Assembly (NCBI GenBank): GCA_028689655.1
Contig: JAQVCT010000004.1
Location: forward strand, 62,001-126,000
DNA from: Lachnospiraceae bacterium
GTDB taxonomy: Bacteria; Bacillota; Clostridia; Lachnospirales; Lachnospiraceae
Length of the DNA: 64,000 nucleotides
Direction: 5' to 3'
The notes under the pieces are model-generated. The model searched no databases and was not told the origin of the DNA. It was given only the letters and a program-made list of their open reading frames with translations. The translations under genes were made by a program, and so were the position numbers. The first letter of the stretch is position 1. Each line of letters opens with the position of its first letter. Shown here piece by piece: positions 1 to 8,430 of the stretch.

Positions 1-920
1 TAGATCACCAGATCTCCCATAATGTACAATGCCACCGAGAAGAACATGAGATTTTTCTTACTGAATCGCTTTGCCAGTAAGGGAAGTATCAATAACATTG
101 GCAGACCTGAGAGAATGCCCAGCACCCCCACCAGAGACAGCCATTCCGTCTTACCCAGATTGTACTTAAAGTAGTAAATTACGGTGGTGCTTCTCACTAC
201 ATAGAGGGAAAAATAAAATAGATTCAATAAAAACAGAATCCATGCCTGCCCTGTGAGACCTTTAAAATCTTCTTTGAGGGAGGAATGTTCTTTTCGCACT
301 GTGAGAGGTACCACCTCTTTCGTGCTGGCAAAGGTCACGAAAAAGATAAGCATCGCCACGACTCCATAGATGGTCATAGTGAGAAGATATCCTCTCGCTT
401 CGTTACCCTGTCCCAGAAACCTTACCAGCGGTGCTGTGATGGACATTACAATTGCTGTGCCTGCCATGGCGCAGATCATTCTGGTGGATACCAGTACATT
501 TCTCTCATGTACGTCCGAGGTAAGTCTCGGCACGATGGTATTCAATGGGATATTCACCACTGTATATGCCGTGCAGAGCAGACAGTATGTGACATAAGCC
601 CACACCATTTTCCCACCTGTGCTGATATCGGGAATAAAGAAAGTCATGAAGGTAAATAGCGCAAAGGGTACTGCGCCAAAGAGAAAATAAGGTCTTCCCT
701 GCCCCCATTTCGTGTGGGTCCGATCCACGATCAATCCCATTCCCGTGTCAGTAATTGCATCTATAAATTTTGTGATCAGCATCATCGTGCCAGCCGCTGC
801 TGCGGTAATTCCAAATACGTCCGTATAAAATACCATAAGGTAGGATGCCATGGTGCTGAACACAAGGTTGCACCCCAGATCCCCAATTCCATATCCAATT
901 CTTTTGCCCCATTTACCCAT
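1..920 (-). CDS. GPH-family sugar:cation symporter (partial, runs off left edge)
   Basis: The reading frame is open from an ATG at its right end to the window edge, so only about the first 306 residues are present and the C-terminus is missing. It opens MGKWGKRIGYGIGDLG, typical of the GPH (MelB/XylP/UidB) family, followed by hydrophobic helices and the conserved cytoplasmic loop DAITDTGMGLIVDRTHTKWG, which matches the family's D-x2-x-D...G-x-x-x-D-R-T pattern. By family it should import a sugar, glycoside or polyol with Na+ or H+. It is the third gene of the SDR-kinase-symporter operon, 8 bases after the kinase stop. The substrate cannot be read from the sequence. Confidence 0.88.
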   Translation of the reverse strand, partial: MGKWGKRIGYGIGDLGCNLVFSTMASYLMVFYTDVFGITAAAAGTMMLITKFIDAITDTGMGLIVDRTHTKWGQGRPYFLFGAVPFALFTFMTFFIPDISTGGKMVWAYVTYCLLCTAYTVVNIPLNTIVPRLTSDVHERNVLVSTRMICAMAGTAIVMSITAPLVRFLGQGNEARGYLLTMTIYGVVAMLIFFVTFASTKEVVPLTVRKEHSSLKEDFKGLTGQAWILFLLNLFYFSLYVVRSTTVIYYFKYNLGKTEWLSLVGVLGILSGLPMLLILPLLAKRFSKKNLMFFSVALYIMGDLVI

Positions 921-928
921 ATCTCTAC

Positions 929-2524
929 CTACCAATTCATTTGATTAATTGCTGCCTTCTCCACAGCAAGTCCCATTTTATAGCGTTCCATGAAGGTCTG
1001 GAATCCTGCGATCTCTTCCTTCTGCGGTATGATCGTCTCTCCGGATAATCCGGCGAAGATTCGATTTTCCAGATATTCTTCCAGTTTTTCCTGTTCTCTT
1101 CTATCCATCATATAGGCCGCCAATAGTGCAATGCCCCACGCACCGCCCTCGCTGGCAGTATCCATGACTGTGACAGGTGCCTCCACCGCCGCTGCCAGAT
1201 ATCTCTGACCCACGCCCTTGGTCTTGAAAAATCCTCCGTGTCCTGTGATCCTGTGAACCTTGACCTGTTCCTCTTTCATCAATATATCCAGCCCCAGTTT
1301 CACTGCCCCCAGGGAGGTATAGAGATGCACTTTCATGAAATTCGCCAGGTCAAATCTGCTGTCCGGCATCCGCAGAAATGCCAGTCTGCCCTCGTTGATC
1401 ATGGTAATATTCTCACCGGAATAATATCCGTAGGACAGCAGTCCGCCACAGTCCTGCTCACCCTGTAAGGAATGGGTGTACAATTTCTGAAAGAGTTCCC
1501 CCTGATCCGTCTGAATCCCCATGAGTTTGGCGAACTCCCCAAACAAGTTCACCCAGGCGTTCAGATCAGAGGTTCCATTATTGGCATGTGACATGGCGCA
1601 TGGGAATCCTGTGGGTGTGGTGACCATATCGATCTCCCGATGAAGTACTTCTAATTGGTGCTCCAGCACGATCATGGCAAATGTGCTGGTTCCCGCGGAT
1701 ACATTTCCTGTTCCAGGTGCCACAGAATTCGTGGCAGTCATACCTGTGCCTGCATCTCCTTCCGGCGGACACAGGGGAATCCCTGGCTGAAGTGCGCCCG
1801 TCTCATCCAGAAAGGCTGCACCCTCCTCCGTCAATCGTCCTGCAATATTTCCTGCCACCAGTACCTTGGGGAAAAGTTCCTCTGTCCGCCAGGAAAAACC
1901 ATATTTGCTGATCAATGCATTGAATTGATCCATCATGAACTGGTCATAGTCATGAATGGTGGAATCAATAGGGAACATCCCCGCCGCATCTCCAATGCCA
2001 ATCACCTTCTCACCGGTAAGCTTCCAGTGAATATAGGCACTCAAGGTGAATACACTGTCAAGCTTCTTCACATGGGTCTCTCCATCCAGAATCCGTTGAT
2101 ACAGATGAGCCACAGACCAGCGCAGTGGAATATTGAAATCAAAAAGTTCTGTCAATTTATCTGCCGCCTTCTGCGTGTTGGTATTTCTCCAAGTCTGAAA
2201 TGGTGCCAGTTGATTTCCTTCCTTGTCCAGCGCAATGTAACCGTGCATCATGGCACTGATTCCCATGGAACCGATCTGTGTGAGGGTGACCCCGTATTTC
2301 TTTTCCACATTTTCCCGGAGGGAGGTGTAGCATCTTCGAATTCCTATATGAATCTCCTCCTGACTGTAGGTCCAGATATTATCCACATAGGCATTCTCCC
2401 AGTCATGGATTCCCGTCGCCAGCACATTTCCCTGTAAATCCACCAGCACGCTTTTGATTCTGGTGGACCCTAATTCTATTCCAAGGGCGGTCTTTCCGCC
2501 CTTGATACATTCTATCGCTTCCAT
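929..2524 (-). CDS. FGGY-family carbohydrate kinase
   Basis: A 531-residue protein of normal FGGY length. The N-terminal ATPase fold starts with GIELGSTRIKSVLVD (phosphate-1 type motif), a mid-protein segment reads PEGDAGTGMTATNSVAPGTG (phosphate-2 type), and GHGGFFKTKGVGQRYLAAA lies in the C-terminal domain. It would phosphorylate a ketose or polyol-derived sugar in the cytoplasm, the usual step after dehydrogenation by the SDR encoded upstream. Start: AAGGAG lies 8 bases before the ATG. It resembles the ribulokinase/xylulokinase branches, but I cannot choose a substrate. A 260-aa open frame on the other strand is a shadow. Confidence 0.88.
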   Translation of the reverse strand: MEAIECIKGGKTALGIELGSTRIKSVLVDLQGNVLATGIHDWENAYVDNIWTYSQEEIHIGIRRCYTSLRENVEKKYGVTLTQIGSMGISAMMHGYIALDKEGNQLAPFQTWRNTNTQKAADKLTELFDFNIPLRWSVAHLYQRILDGETHVKKLDSVFTLSAYIHWKLTGEKVIGIGDAAGMFPIDSTIHDYDQFMMDQFNALISKYGFSWRTEELFPKVLVAGNIAGRLTEEGAAFLDETGALQPGIPLCPPEGDAGTGMTATNSVAPGTGNVSAGTSTFAMIVLEHQLEVLHREIDMVTTPTGFPCAMSHANNGTSDLNAWVNLFGEFAKLMGIQTDQGELFQKLYTHSLQGEQDCGGLLSYGYYSGENITMINEGRLAFLRMPDSRFDLANFMKVHLYTSLGAVKLGLDILMKEEQVKVHRITGHGGFFKTKGVGQRYLAAAVEAPVTVMDTASEGGAWGIALLAAYMMDRREQEKLEEYLENRIFAGLSGETIIPQKEEIAGFQTFMERYKMGLAVEKAAINQMNW

Positions 2525-2700
2525 CTGTATCGCTCCTTCTATCTCATCATTACTACTAAGACTTTTTTGTCATATACGAACCCTATGTGTTATTTCTTAT
2601 GGTTATTTCTTATGGGTATTTCTTATGGTATTTCTTACTTCTTACCTGATTATCTACTTATCCCTTACCTTCTTATGTCTTACCTTCTTAACTTCTTATT

Positions 2701-2867
2701 CCTTTATCTGCTTTTTTCTTACCTTCTTATGTTTTATCTTCTTATGTCTTATGCCTTTATCTGCTTTTTTCTTTCCTTCTTATGTTTTATCTTCTTATGT
2801 CTTATGCCTTTATCTGCTTTTTTCTTTCCTTCTTATGTCTTATACCTTTATCTGCTTATGTCTTATC
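2701..2867. repeat. 53-bp tandem repeat in a pyrimidine/purine-skewed spacer
   Basis: The 388-base gap between the SDR and the kinase holds no gene I can support. It is strongly strand-skewed, with TCTTATG/CTTAT words throughout on the plus strand, so the operon mRNA is A/G rich here. Inside it a unit beginning CCTTTATCTGCTTTTTTCTT recurs at 2701, 2754, 2807 and, shortened, 2845, which gives an exact 53-base period for the first two steps and 38 bases for the third. The array would be transcribed as a long purine-rich leader of the kinase cistron. Plus-strand open frames across it are hydrophobic by composition and are not called. Confidence 0.85.
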
Positions 2868-2912
2868 TTTTTCCGCCCATACTTTGGTGAAAAGACTTCC
2901 CGTGTGAGCTGT

Positions 2913-3689
2913 TTAGAAGCAGGTAAATGCACCATCGATAATGAAGTCAGATCCTGTTGTAAAGGTGCTGGTATCTCCAGCCAGGTATACGCAGATGGAT
3001 TCCAATTCCTCCGGTTTTCCCATTCTTCCCATAGGTGCCATGGCATTCCATTTCTCGATCAGTGGAATCAATGTTGGGGAATTCAAGGTAAGTTCTGTTC
3101 CGATGTATCCCGGGCTGATGCTGTTCACTCGTACATTCCGCTGTGCCCACTCGATTGCCAGTGATTTGGTAAGCTGTATCACCCCTGCCTTGGAGGCATT
3201 GTATGCACATTGTGGCTGTGGTACGTTGACGATATGTGCGGACATGGAAGCCGTATTGATGATGGAACCACCTCCATGAGCCAGCATGTATTTTCCTGCT
3301 GCAATGTCTGTAAGGAAGATACCGTTGAGGTTGATGTTAATGACCTTATACCACTGCTCAAAGCTCATCTCCTCCGCCGGAACATTGAGACAGATGCCTG
3401 CATTGTTATGGCAGAAATCAATACCGCCCAATTCCTCTGCCACCTGTTCCACCATGGCATCCACCTGCTCCTGATTCGTACAGTCTGTCCTGATGGCGAT
3501 CACTTTCTTCCCTGTGTTGGCACTGATCTCCCCGGCCGTCTTCACAGCCTCATCATAATCCAGGTCTACGATTGCCACATCCGCACCTGCTTCTGCAAAT
3601 GCCGTCGCTGTACATTTTCCGATTCCTCTTGCTGCGCCTGTTACAAATCCTTTTTTACCATCCAGTTTCATTTTCTCGATAATACCCAT
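2913..3689 (-). CDS. SDR-family NAD(P)-dependent polyol/sugar dehydrogenase
   Basis: This is a 258-residue classical short-chain dehydrogenase. It has the TGAARGIG cofactor loop (about residues 17-24), the HNNAG motif, a catalytic Ser in NTASMSAH, the YNASK catalytic Tyr-Lys pair and a SPGYIGTE segment. An acidic Asp at the end of beta-2 (IVDLDYD) suggests NAD preference by the family rule. It most resembles the sorbose-reductase/mannitol-dehydrogenase-like (SOU1-type) SDRs. First gene of the operon with the FGGY kinase and GPH symporter, it fits oxidation of an imported polyol before phosphorylation. The ATG chosen has a pyrimidine-clean purine-rich site (AAAAGGAGAAAAAG) upstream. Confidence 0.9.
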   Translation of the reverse strand: MGIIEKMKLDGKKGFVTGAARGIGKCTATAFAEAGADVAIVDLDYDEAVKTAGEISANTGKKVIAIRTDCTNQEQVDAMVEQVAEELGGIDFCHNNAGICLNVPAEEMSFEQWYKVININLNGIFLTDIAAGKYMLAHGGGSIINTASMSAHIVNVPQPQCAYNASKAGVIQLTKSLAIEWAQRNVRVNSISPGYIGTELTLNSPTLIPLIEKWNAMAPMGRMGKPEELESICVYLAGDTSTFTTGSDFIIDGAFTCF

Positions 3690-3714
3690 TTTCTTTTTCT
3701 CCTTTTTTGTTTAT

Positions 3715-3874
3715 CTATTTTGTAAAATGATTTATCAAAATGTAATTACATATTAACACGGCTTTTTTCATTGGTCAATCTGTAACAGTTTATAAAAATA
3801 TTTTGTATTTATTATGCATTATTACTAGTTTCTTTTCGGTTTTTTCTTTGTTATAATTATATTTTACAAAATAG
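3715..3874. promoter_or_regulatory. Divergent promoter region with paired 14-bp inverted elements
   Basis: CTATTTTGTAAAAT (3715-3728) lies just upstream of the SDR gene, and its exact reverse complement ATTTTACAAAATAG (3861-3874) lies just upstream of the ROK gene. A TATAAT -10 candidate (3852-3857) for the ROK gene directly precedes the second copy, so that copy would overlap the transcription start. Each element is A/T rich and partly self-complementary, like known ROK/XylR operators. Binding by the adjacent ROK protein is inferred. Confidence 0.6.
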
Positions 3875-3901
3875 CTTTACAAATTAGGAGGAGCATAGCC
3901 T

Positions 3902-5029
3902 ATGAAAAAGAGCATTACGCCGAATCAGATCAAGGAAAATAATCGCAGTCTGATCTATCAATATATCTATAAAAATAGAAAGGTATCCCAGCAGGATATC
4001 TCTTACGCTCTTCGATTGAGCCGCCCCACTGTGACTGCCAATCTGAATGAACTGGAGACCTGTGGGCTGATCCGGAAAAACGGGCAGATCGATTCTGAAT
4101 ATGTAGGAAGGAAGGCAGCTGCCTATTCCATTATCGCTGATTTTCGTATCAGCATCGGTGTGGAGATTTTGAAAAATGAGATAAAAATGATTGCCATCAA
4201 TTTATATGGAGAAAAAATTGACCGCAAGGTATGTGAAATTTCCTATGAAAATAAAGATGCTTACTATAAGAATGTCGTAGATCAGATCCTGGATTTTCTA
4301 GAAATGACTGGTGCAGAAAAGGCGCAGGTATTGGGAATTGGTTTCGCTATGCAGGCACTCATCTCCACAGATGAGAAGACTGTTATCTACGGTAAGATCC
4401 TGTCCTGTACCGGACTGTCCATTGATGTATTCTCCAGGTATCTTCCCTATCCCTGCTATTTTATCCATGATGCCAATGGTGCAGCCCTCTCTGAACTGTG
4501 GCTGTCTCCTCATCTGGAGAATGCTTTTTACCTGTCTCTGGGTGTACACCTCGGTGCCGCCACCATCGTGAATGGTACAATCTCTATCGGAAAACATGGA
4601 CATAACTCCACCATCGAACATATTCAGATGGAGGCGCATGGAAAGCTGTGCTACTGTGGAAAATATGGCTGTATGGAAACGCTCTGCTCCTTATCAGCGC
4701 TGCTGTCCCAAGGGGAAGAGATCGATAATTTCTTCCGCCAGCTTCGGGATGGCAATCCTGTTTATCAGCAACGTTGGGACAAATATCTCACAGATCTCGC
4801 CACCGCCATTAATCTGCTCCACCTGGTACATGATACAGACTTTATCCTGGGTGGCTATCTGGCACCCTATATCTGCCAGGAAGACATCCAGACGCTTCAC
4901 CAACTTATTCATGAGATGACCCCTTTTGAGGAGGCACAGGATTTCATCTATCTCAGTAAGATGCCAAAGCATAATATCGCCATCGGAGCCGCTCTGCCTT
5001 ATGTACAGCGGTTCCTGGCAGAGTTATAA
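3902..5029 (+). CDS. ROK-family transcriptional regulator (NagC/XylR type)
   Basis: A 375-residue protein with an N-terminal winged helix (about residues 8-65, including VSQQDISYALRLSRPTVTANLNELETCGLI) and a C-terminal ROK sugar-kinase-like fold. The latter carries the zinc-binding CYCGKYGCMETLCS motif (family C-x-C-G-x2-G-C-x-E) and GVHLGAATIVNGTI. Members of this family repress sugar operons and release DNA on binding a sugar or sugar phosphate. AGGAGGAG lies about 9 bases before the ATG. It is divergent from the SDR-kinase-symporter operon, which is its likely target. Confidence 0.9.
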   Translation: MKKSITPNQIKENNRSLIYQYIYKNRKVSQQDISYALRLSRPTVTANLNELETCGLIRKNGQIDSEYVGRKAAAYSIIADFRISIGVEILKNEIKMIAINLYGEKIDRKVCEISYENKDAYYKNVVDQILDFLEMTGAEKAQVLGIGFAMQALISTDEKTVIYGKILSCTGLSIDVFSRYLPYPCYFIHDANGAALSELWLSPHLENAFYLSLGVHLGAATIVNGTISIGKHGHNSTIEHIQMEAHGKLCYCGKYGCMETLCSLSALLSQGEEIDNFFRQLRDGNPVYQQRWDKYLTDLATAINLLHLVHDTDFILGGYLAPYICQEDIQTLHQLIHEMTPFEEAQDFIYLSKMPKHNIAIGAALPYVQRFLAEL

Positions 5030-5144
5030 TTACAGGACGGAAAGGAAAACATGTTATCTTCTTCGTTCATCTCTGTAGCTTTTGCATTAAATCCTGCATA
5101 GTTCACAATTTCTGACATTTTTCTTGCGTTTTTGACCTGTGATT

Positions 5145-5942
5145 TTATTTCACCAGTGTAAAACAGTCATAGCGGATTGCCTTCCCCATAATGGAATAAT
5201 CCGGCTTTTCATCGGCGATATAAGGACCTTTGGCGGGTCGTTTGATGACGATCTTTTTAGGCTTTACCTGTAAGGCTGCTGCCAGCAGATCCTTCTCGTC
5301 CCGACAGGGACTTTCCAGTTTTTGCAACAGCTGGAACTTTTTCTTGATGAGTCCGGTCTTCTGTCTCTCCGGGAACATGGGGTCTAAGTAAATCAGGTCT
5401 ACGAAATCCAGCATTTTACCCATGCTTTCGATACTGTCCGCCTCCACGAGCTTCATACGACCTGCCATCTCCCTGATCTCCGGTATCTTTTTGGCTCTTC
5501 TGAGTGTGTCCCGGAGCAGTGCAGCGATGACTGGGTCATATTCGTATAATGTGACTTGAAATCCTGCCGCCGCCAGGAGCAGAGAATCCTCGCCCATTCC
5601 GGCAGTGGCATCGATAGCGGTGAGTGTTCCTTCTGCATTTTTGAATTTTGCAGCTTTTACCAGCATCTCATGTTTCCACATTTCCTCCCTCACACGTGAC
5701 ACCATTGTCATAAAGTCGCCACGCATGGAAAGCCTTCCGCAACTCAGGGATAATCCCTCTCTGCCATAGCACAGCACCAGTTCATCCGGCTTTGCGTCAG
5801 ACATTTTGGGAATCACCTGTACCTGTAAATGCTCCGCCAGTGCCTGAGCATCATTTTTATATCTGGGAATCTCTGCACATACATAGAGATGATGATATGT
5901 ATGTTGAGTATCATTCTTATCATTATTTTGGTTATCAGTCAA
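5145..5942 (-). CDS. rsmJ: 16S rRNA (guanine(1516)-N(2))-methyltransferase RsmJ
   Basis: A class I SAM methyltransferase with the RsmJ signature: DATAGMGEDSLLLAAAGFQV (SAM-binding motif I), YEYDPVIAALL, YLDPMFPERQK (motif IV) and KIVIKRPAKGPYIAD near the C-terminus. RsmJ methylates G1516 of 16S rRNA in the small subunit. I place the start at a TTG because AGGAG sits 8 bases upstream; an in-frame ATG 48 bases further upstream (5990) has no ribosome site. Monocistronic and convergent with the ROK gene. The N-terminal 25 or so residues are rich in Asn, Asp and His and are not conserved-looking. Confidence 0.88.
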   Translation of the reverse strand: MTDNQNNDKNDTQHTYHHLYVCAEIPRYKNDAQALAEHLQVQVIPKMSDAKPDELVLCYGREGLSLSCGRLSMRGDFMTMVSRVREEMWKHEMLVKAAKFKNAEGTLTAIDATAGMGEDSLLLAAAGFQVTLYEYDPVIAALLRDTLRRAKKIPEIREMAGRMKLVEADSIESMGKMLDFVDLIYLDPMFPERQKTGLIKKKFQLLQKLESPCRDEKDLLAAALQVKPKKIVIKRPAKGPYIADEKPDYSIMGKAIRYDCFTLVK

Positions 5943-6130
5943 TCTATTTTCTCCTGGGGCATGGTCATCAGTAAAACATATCTTTATCATTTACCAGTGT
6001 AACATTTCAAGTTCACGGGCTTTGTCAACACAGGAACACTTCTCTGTTATGAAACCTTGACACTATCATTGGAGTATAGTGCTTTCTCGCAAAATAATCA
6101 ACTCCTGTATCTCTTCATCTTATAAAAGCA

Positions 6131-6167
6131 AAACTCCTTCTCACTAAATCTCGGTGAGAGGGAGTTT
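6131..6167 (-). terminator. Hairpin terminator after the chemoreceptor gene
   Basis: A 14-bp nearly perfect stem, AAACTCCTTCTCAC pairing with GTGAGAGGGAGTTT around a 9-base loop. On the minus strand it is followed by a T-rich run. It lies about 85 bases past the chemoreceptor stop. Just beside it TTTCTAATTACAG is repeated directly twice. The rest of this gap up to rsmJ holds nothing else recognisable. Confidence 0.65.
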
Positions 6168-6252
6168 CTAATTACAGTTTCTAATTACAGTTTTATGAAC
6201 GCTCCTATTTCAGCATATTCTTTCGGATATGGGAGCAATTCATTTTAGGAAT

Positions 6253-7935
6253 TTATTTTACTTTGAATCGACCTATCAAATCATTCAGGACTTCTGCCTG
6301 GCTGCTCATTTCTTCACTTGCGGCTGCACATTCCTGTGAGGTTGCCGAATTGGACTGTACGACTTCGTTAATATGCTCTACACCTTCGTTAATCTGTTGG
6401 ATTGCCTGGGTCTGCTCTTCCAGTTCCTTTGCGACCTCGGTAACTTCTCCCGTAATTGTCCTTGAATTATTTACCACCGTTTCCAGCTCCTGTGCCGTCT
6501 CAGTAGCAACCACCATTCCTTTTCCAACTGCCCTCACAGAAGATTGAATCAGTGCTGTGGACTCTTTTGCTGCATCGGCACTTTGCGATGCAAGAACAGA
6601 TACCTGATCTGCTACCACTGCAAAGCCTTTTCCCGCATCTCCCGCTCTTGCTGCCTCAATAGATGCATTTAGTGCCAGAAGATTTGTCTGTGCGGCAATG
6701 TCATTGATGGTGGCAATAATATTACTAATCTTGGTAGATGCCTGATTGATTTCCTCCATAGATTTTACCATTTCCTGCATCTTTTCATTGCTGCTTATAA
6801 TTTCGCCTCCAAGTGTATCCACCTTTTGACTGATCTCTTTCGCATTATCTGCATTCTGAGCCACACGTTCTGCTACGCTGTTAATCGTAGCTGTCAGTTC
6901 CTGGGTCACTGCCGCCTGATCTGTTGCTCCCTGTGCAAGATCCCCGGAACTTAACGATACCTGTTCCGAACCGGAGGCAACTTCATTTGCCACCTCCTGA
7001 ATTCCCTTTACCATATCCGACATGCTTCCTTCAAATATCATAAAGGAATCTAAAATACCGATAAAATCTCCTTTCCATTCTACGCTAGGCTCGGCATCGA
7101 AGTTTCCGGACGAGAATTTCTGCATTGCACATGAAATATCCCCCACATAGGAAGAAAGTGTCTCCACTGCACTTCTTAAGCTATGAGCCAGTGCTCCCAG
7201 TTCATCATTCGAATTGTATTCCAATGTATGCTGCAGGTTTCCCTGAGAAAGCTCTTTTGCCATTTCTTCAATTTTCTGAACCGGTGTCAACACTGCACTG
7301 AGCACCAGACTTCCAATGCGTACTGCCAGACAAACCGATATGATAAGAAATAAAATTATCATTCCAACACAGAATCCTATAATCCATTTCATCCGCAAAA
7401 CATCTGTTGCCTCTTCCTGTTCTGTGACATTATTTATTTCATTTGCAATCACAATAGCTTCATCCAGTGCAGGTGCACACTTCGTTAAGATTAACTCCGT
7501 AGCGCCCTCCCGGTCTCCGGCTTCAAGTTCGGCAAGAATGGAATATCCAATTGTTCCCCAACCATTTAAAGCACTCTCATACTTCTGGTAGAGTGTGGTA
7601 TCTATCACGCCTGTTCCCTTCAGTTCCTGTAAATATACATCCAGATCCTCCATCTTTTTCTCGACCTCAGCTTTATAGTCTGCATAGGTAGCGGTATCAT
7701 CATTCAATGCCATCTCACGAATGATTCTCGCAGCTATATTCGTATTGATTCTACACATATTGACTGCATTATCTGCACGCTGCACCTTATCAATATAGGT
7801 GTCCATGGTATTACCCATCTCTACCACGCTTGCAATTCCAAAGATTCCTGACAGAATCATCATTACGATTACCACCAGGTAACCAAAAGAAATTTTCTTT
7901 TTTAAATGCATTTTACCCAAAAATTTTTTTATCAT
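6253..7935 (-). CDS. Methyl-accepting chemotaxis protein (4HB_MCP sensor)
   Basis: A 560-residue transducer: membrane helix 1 (about 15-36), a roughly 150-residue periplasm-type four-helix-bundle sensor region, membrane helix 2 (about 184-206), a HAMP linker (about 207-260, with LTPVQKIEEMAKELSQGN), and a cytoplasmic coiled-coil signalling domain. The hairpin tip IAAQTNLLALNASIEAARAG followed by GKGFAVVADQV is the conserved CheA/CheW contact. It would sense a small extracellular or membrane-proximal ligand and signal to CheA. No che or fla genes lie in the window, so it is an orphan receptor. Confidence 0.95.
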   Translation of the reverse strand: MIKKFLGKMHLKKKISFGYLVVIVMMILSGIFGIASVVEMGNTMDTYIDKVQRADNAVNMCRINTNIAARIIREMALNDDTATYADYKAEVEKKMEDLDVYLQELKGTGVIDTTLYQKYESALNGWGTIGYSILAELEAGDREGATELILTKCAPALDEAIVIANEINNVTEQEEATDVLRMKWIIGFCVGMIILFLIISVCLAVRIGSLVLSAVLTPVQKIEEMAKELSQGNLQHTLEYNSNDELGALAHSLRSAVETLSSYVGDISCAMQKFSSGNFDAEPSVEWKGDFIGILDSFMIFEGSMSDMVKGIQEVANEVASGSEQVSLSSGDLAQGATDQAAVTQELTATINSVAERVAQNADNAKEISQKVDTLGGEIISSNEKMQEMVKSMEEINQASTKISNIIATINDIAAQTNLLALNASIEAARAGDAGKGFAVVADQVSVLASQSADAAKESTALIQSSVRAVGKGMVVATETAQELETVVNNSRTITGEVTEVAKELEEQTQAIQQINEGVEHINEVVQSNSATSQECAAASEEMSSQAEVLNDLIGRFKVK

Positions 7936-8117
7936 TTCTATCTATTGACCTTTCAACAAGTATTTTCTGATTATAATGTTTTATAGTAACTATTCAGTAT
8001 GTCTGTGCATTTGATGCGTGCGCTTTACGTAAATGTATATTTTTCACTGAACGAAGTACTTTATGGCTTTAGAATAAATAGATAATTTGTTAGAAATTGA
8101 GTGGAAATAATGTATCA

Positions 8118-8280
8118 AAAGGTATACCTTTGCGTATCAGATAAATGGAATTATTATTGTTTTATTGTTCTGAAAATTGTGCATTTTAAAAGTAAAAATA
8201 TTGTTGATATTTGTATAAAACTACCATATAATTATATTGAAAATGTGTTTTTTAGTAGATACGTAAAGGTATACCTTTAC
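8118..8280. repeat. Two GGTATACC palindromes upstream of the serine recombinase
   Basis: In the 495-base gap between the chemoreceptor and the recombinase, AAAGGTATACCTTT (8118-8131) and GTAAAGGTATACCTTTAC (8263-8280, an 18-bp perfect palindrome) share a 14-base core. Their centres are 147 bp apart, about 14 helical turns. The intervening DNA is very AT rich and carries a 69-aa open frame (8101-8310) that I do not accept as a gene. The sites could be recombination (res-like) or regulator sites for the recombinase; this is inference. Confidence 0.55.
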
Positions 8281-8399
8281 ATCAAACTCGTAAAACACCT
8301 TGTTAAATAAAGGCATTCCTTCTCACTCCTATTGTCTGTGTCATAAAAGCACAGGCATACTGAATTCTTATAATTAAAGAACATAAATTTTGCTATCTT

Positions 8400-8420
8400 C
8401 TGTCATACTACCAATGACAG
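8400..8420 (+). promoter_or_regulatory. Inverted repeat abutting the recombinase ribosome site
   Basis: CTGTCAT and ATGACAG form a 7-bp inverted repeat with a 7-base loop. Its right arm runs directly into the AGGAGG of the recombinase. As RNA it could limit ribosome access; as DNA it could bind a dimeric repressor. A TATAAT-like hexamer lies at 8369-8374, without a good -35. Confidence 0.45.
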
Positions 8421-8430
8421 GAGGTTTTTT

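Noticed and set aside
1655..2437. 260-codon plus-strand frame opposite the FGGY kinase
   Set aside because: Antisense shadow of a well-supported kinase; low-complexity Cys/His-rich translation and no ribosome site.
2454..3164. Plus-strand 236-codon and 107-codon hydrophobic frames across the SDR-kinase gap
   Set aside because: Their composition follows from the TCTTATG-type repeats, and they overlap two real minus-strand genes; no ribosome site or conserved domain.
8101..8310. 69-codon frame before the recombinase
   Set aside because: Very AT-rich, Tyr/Lys/Phe/Ile-biased translation, no Shine-Dalgarno, and it spans the two palindromes, which look like DNA sites.
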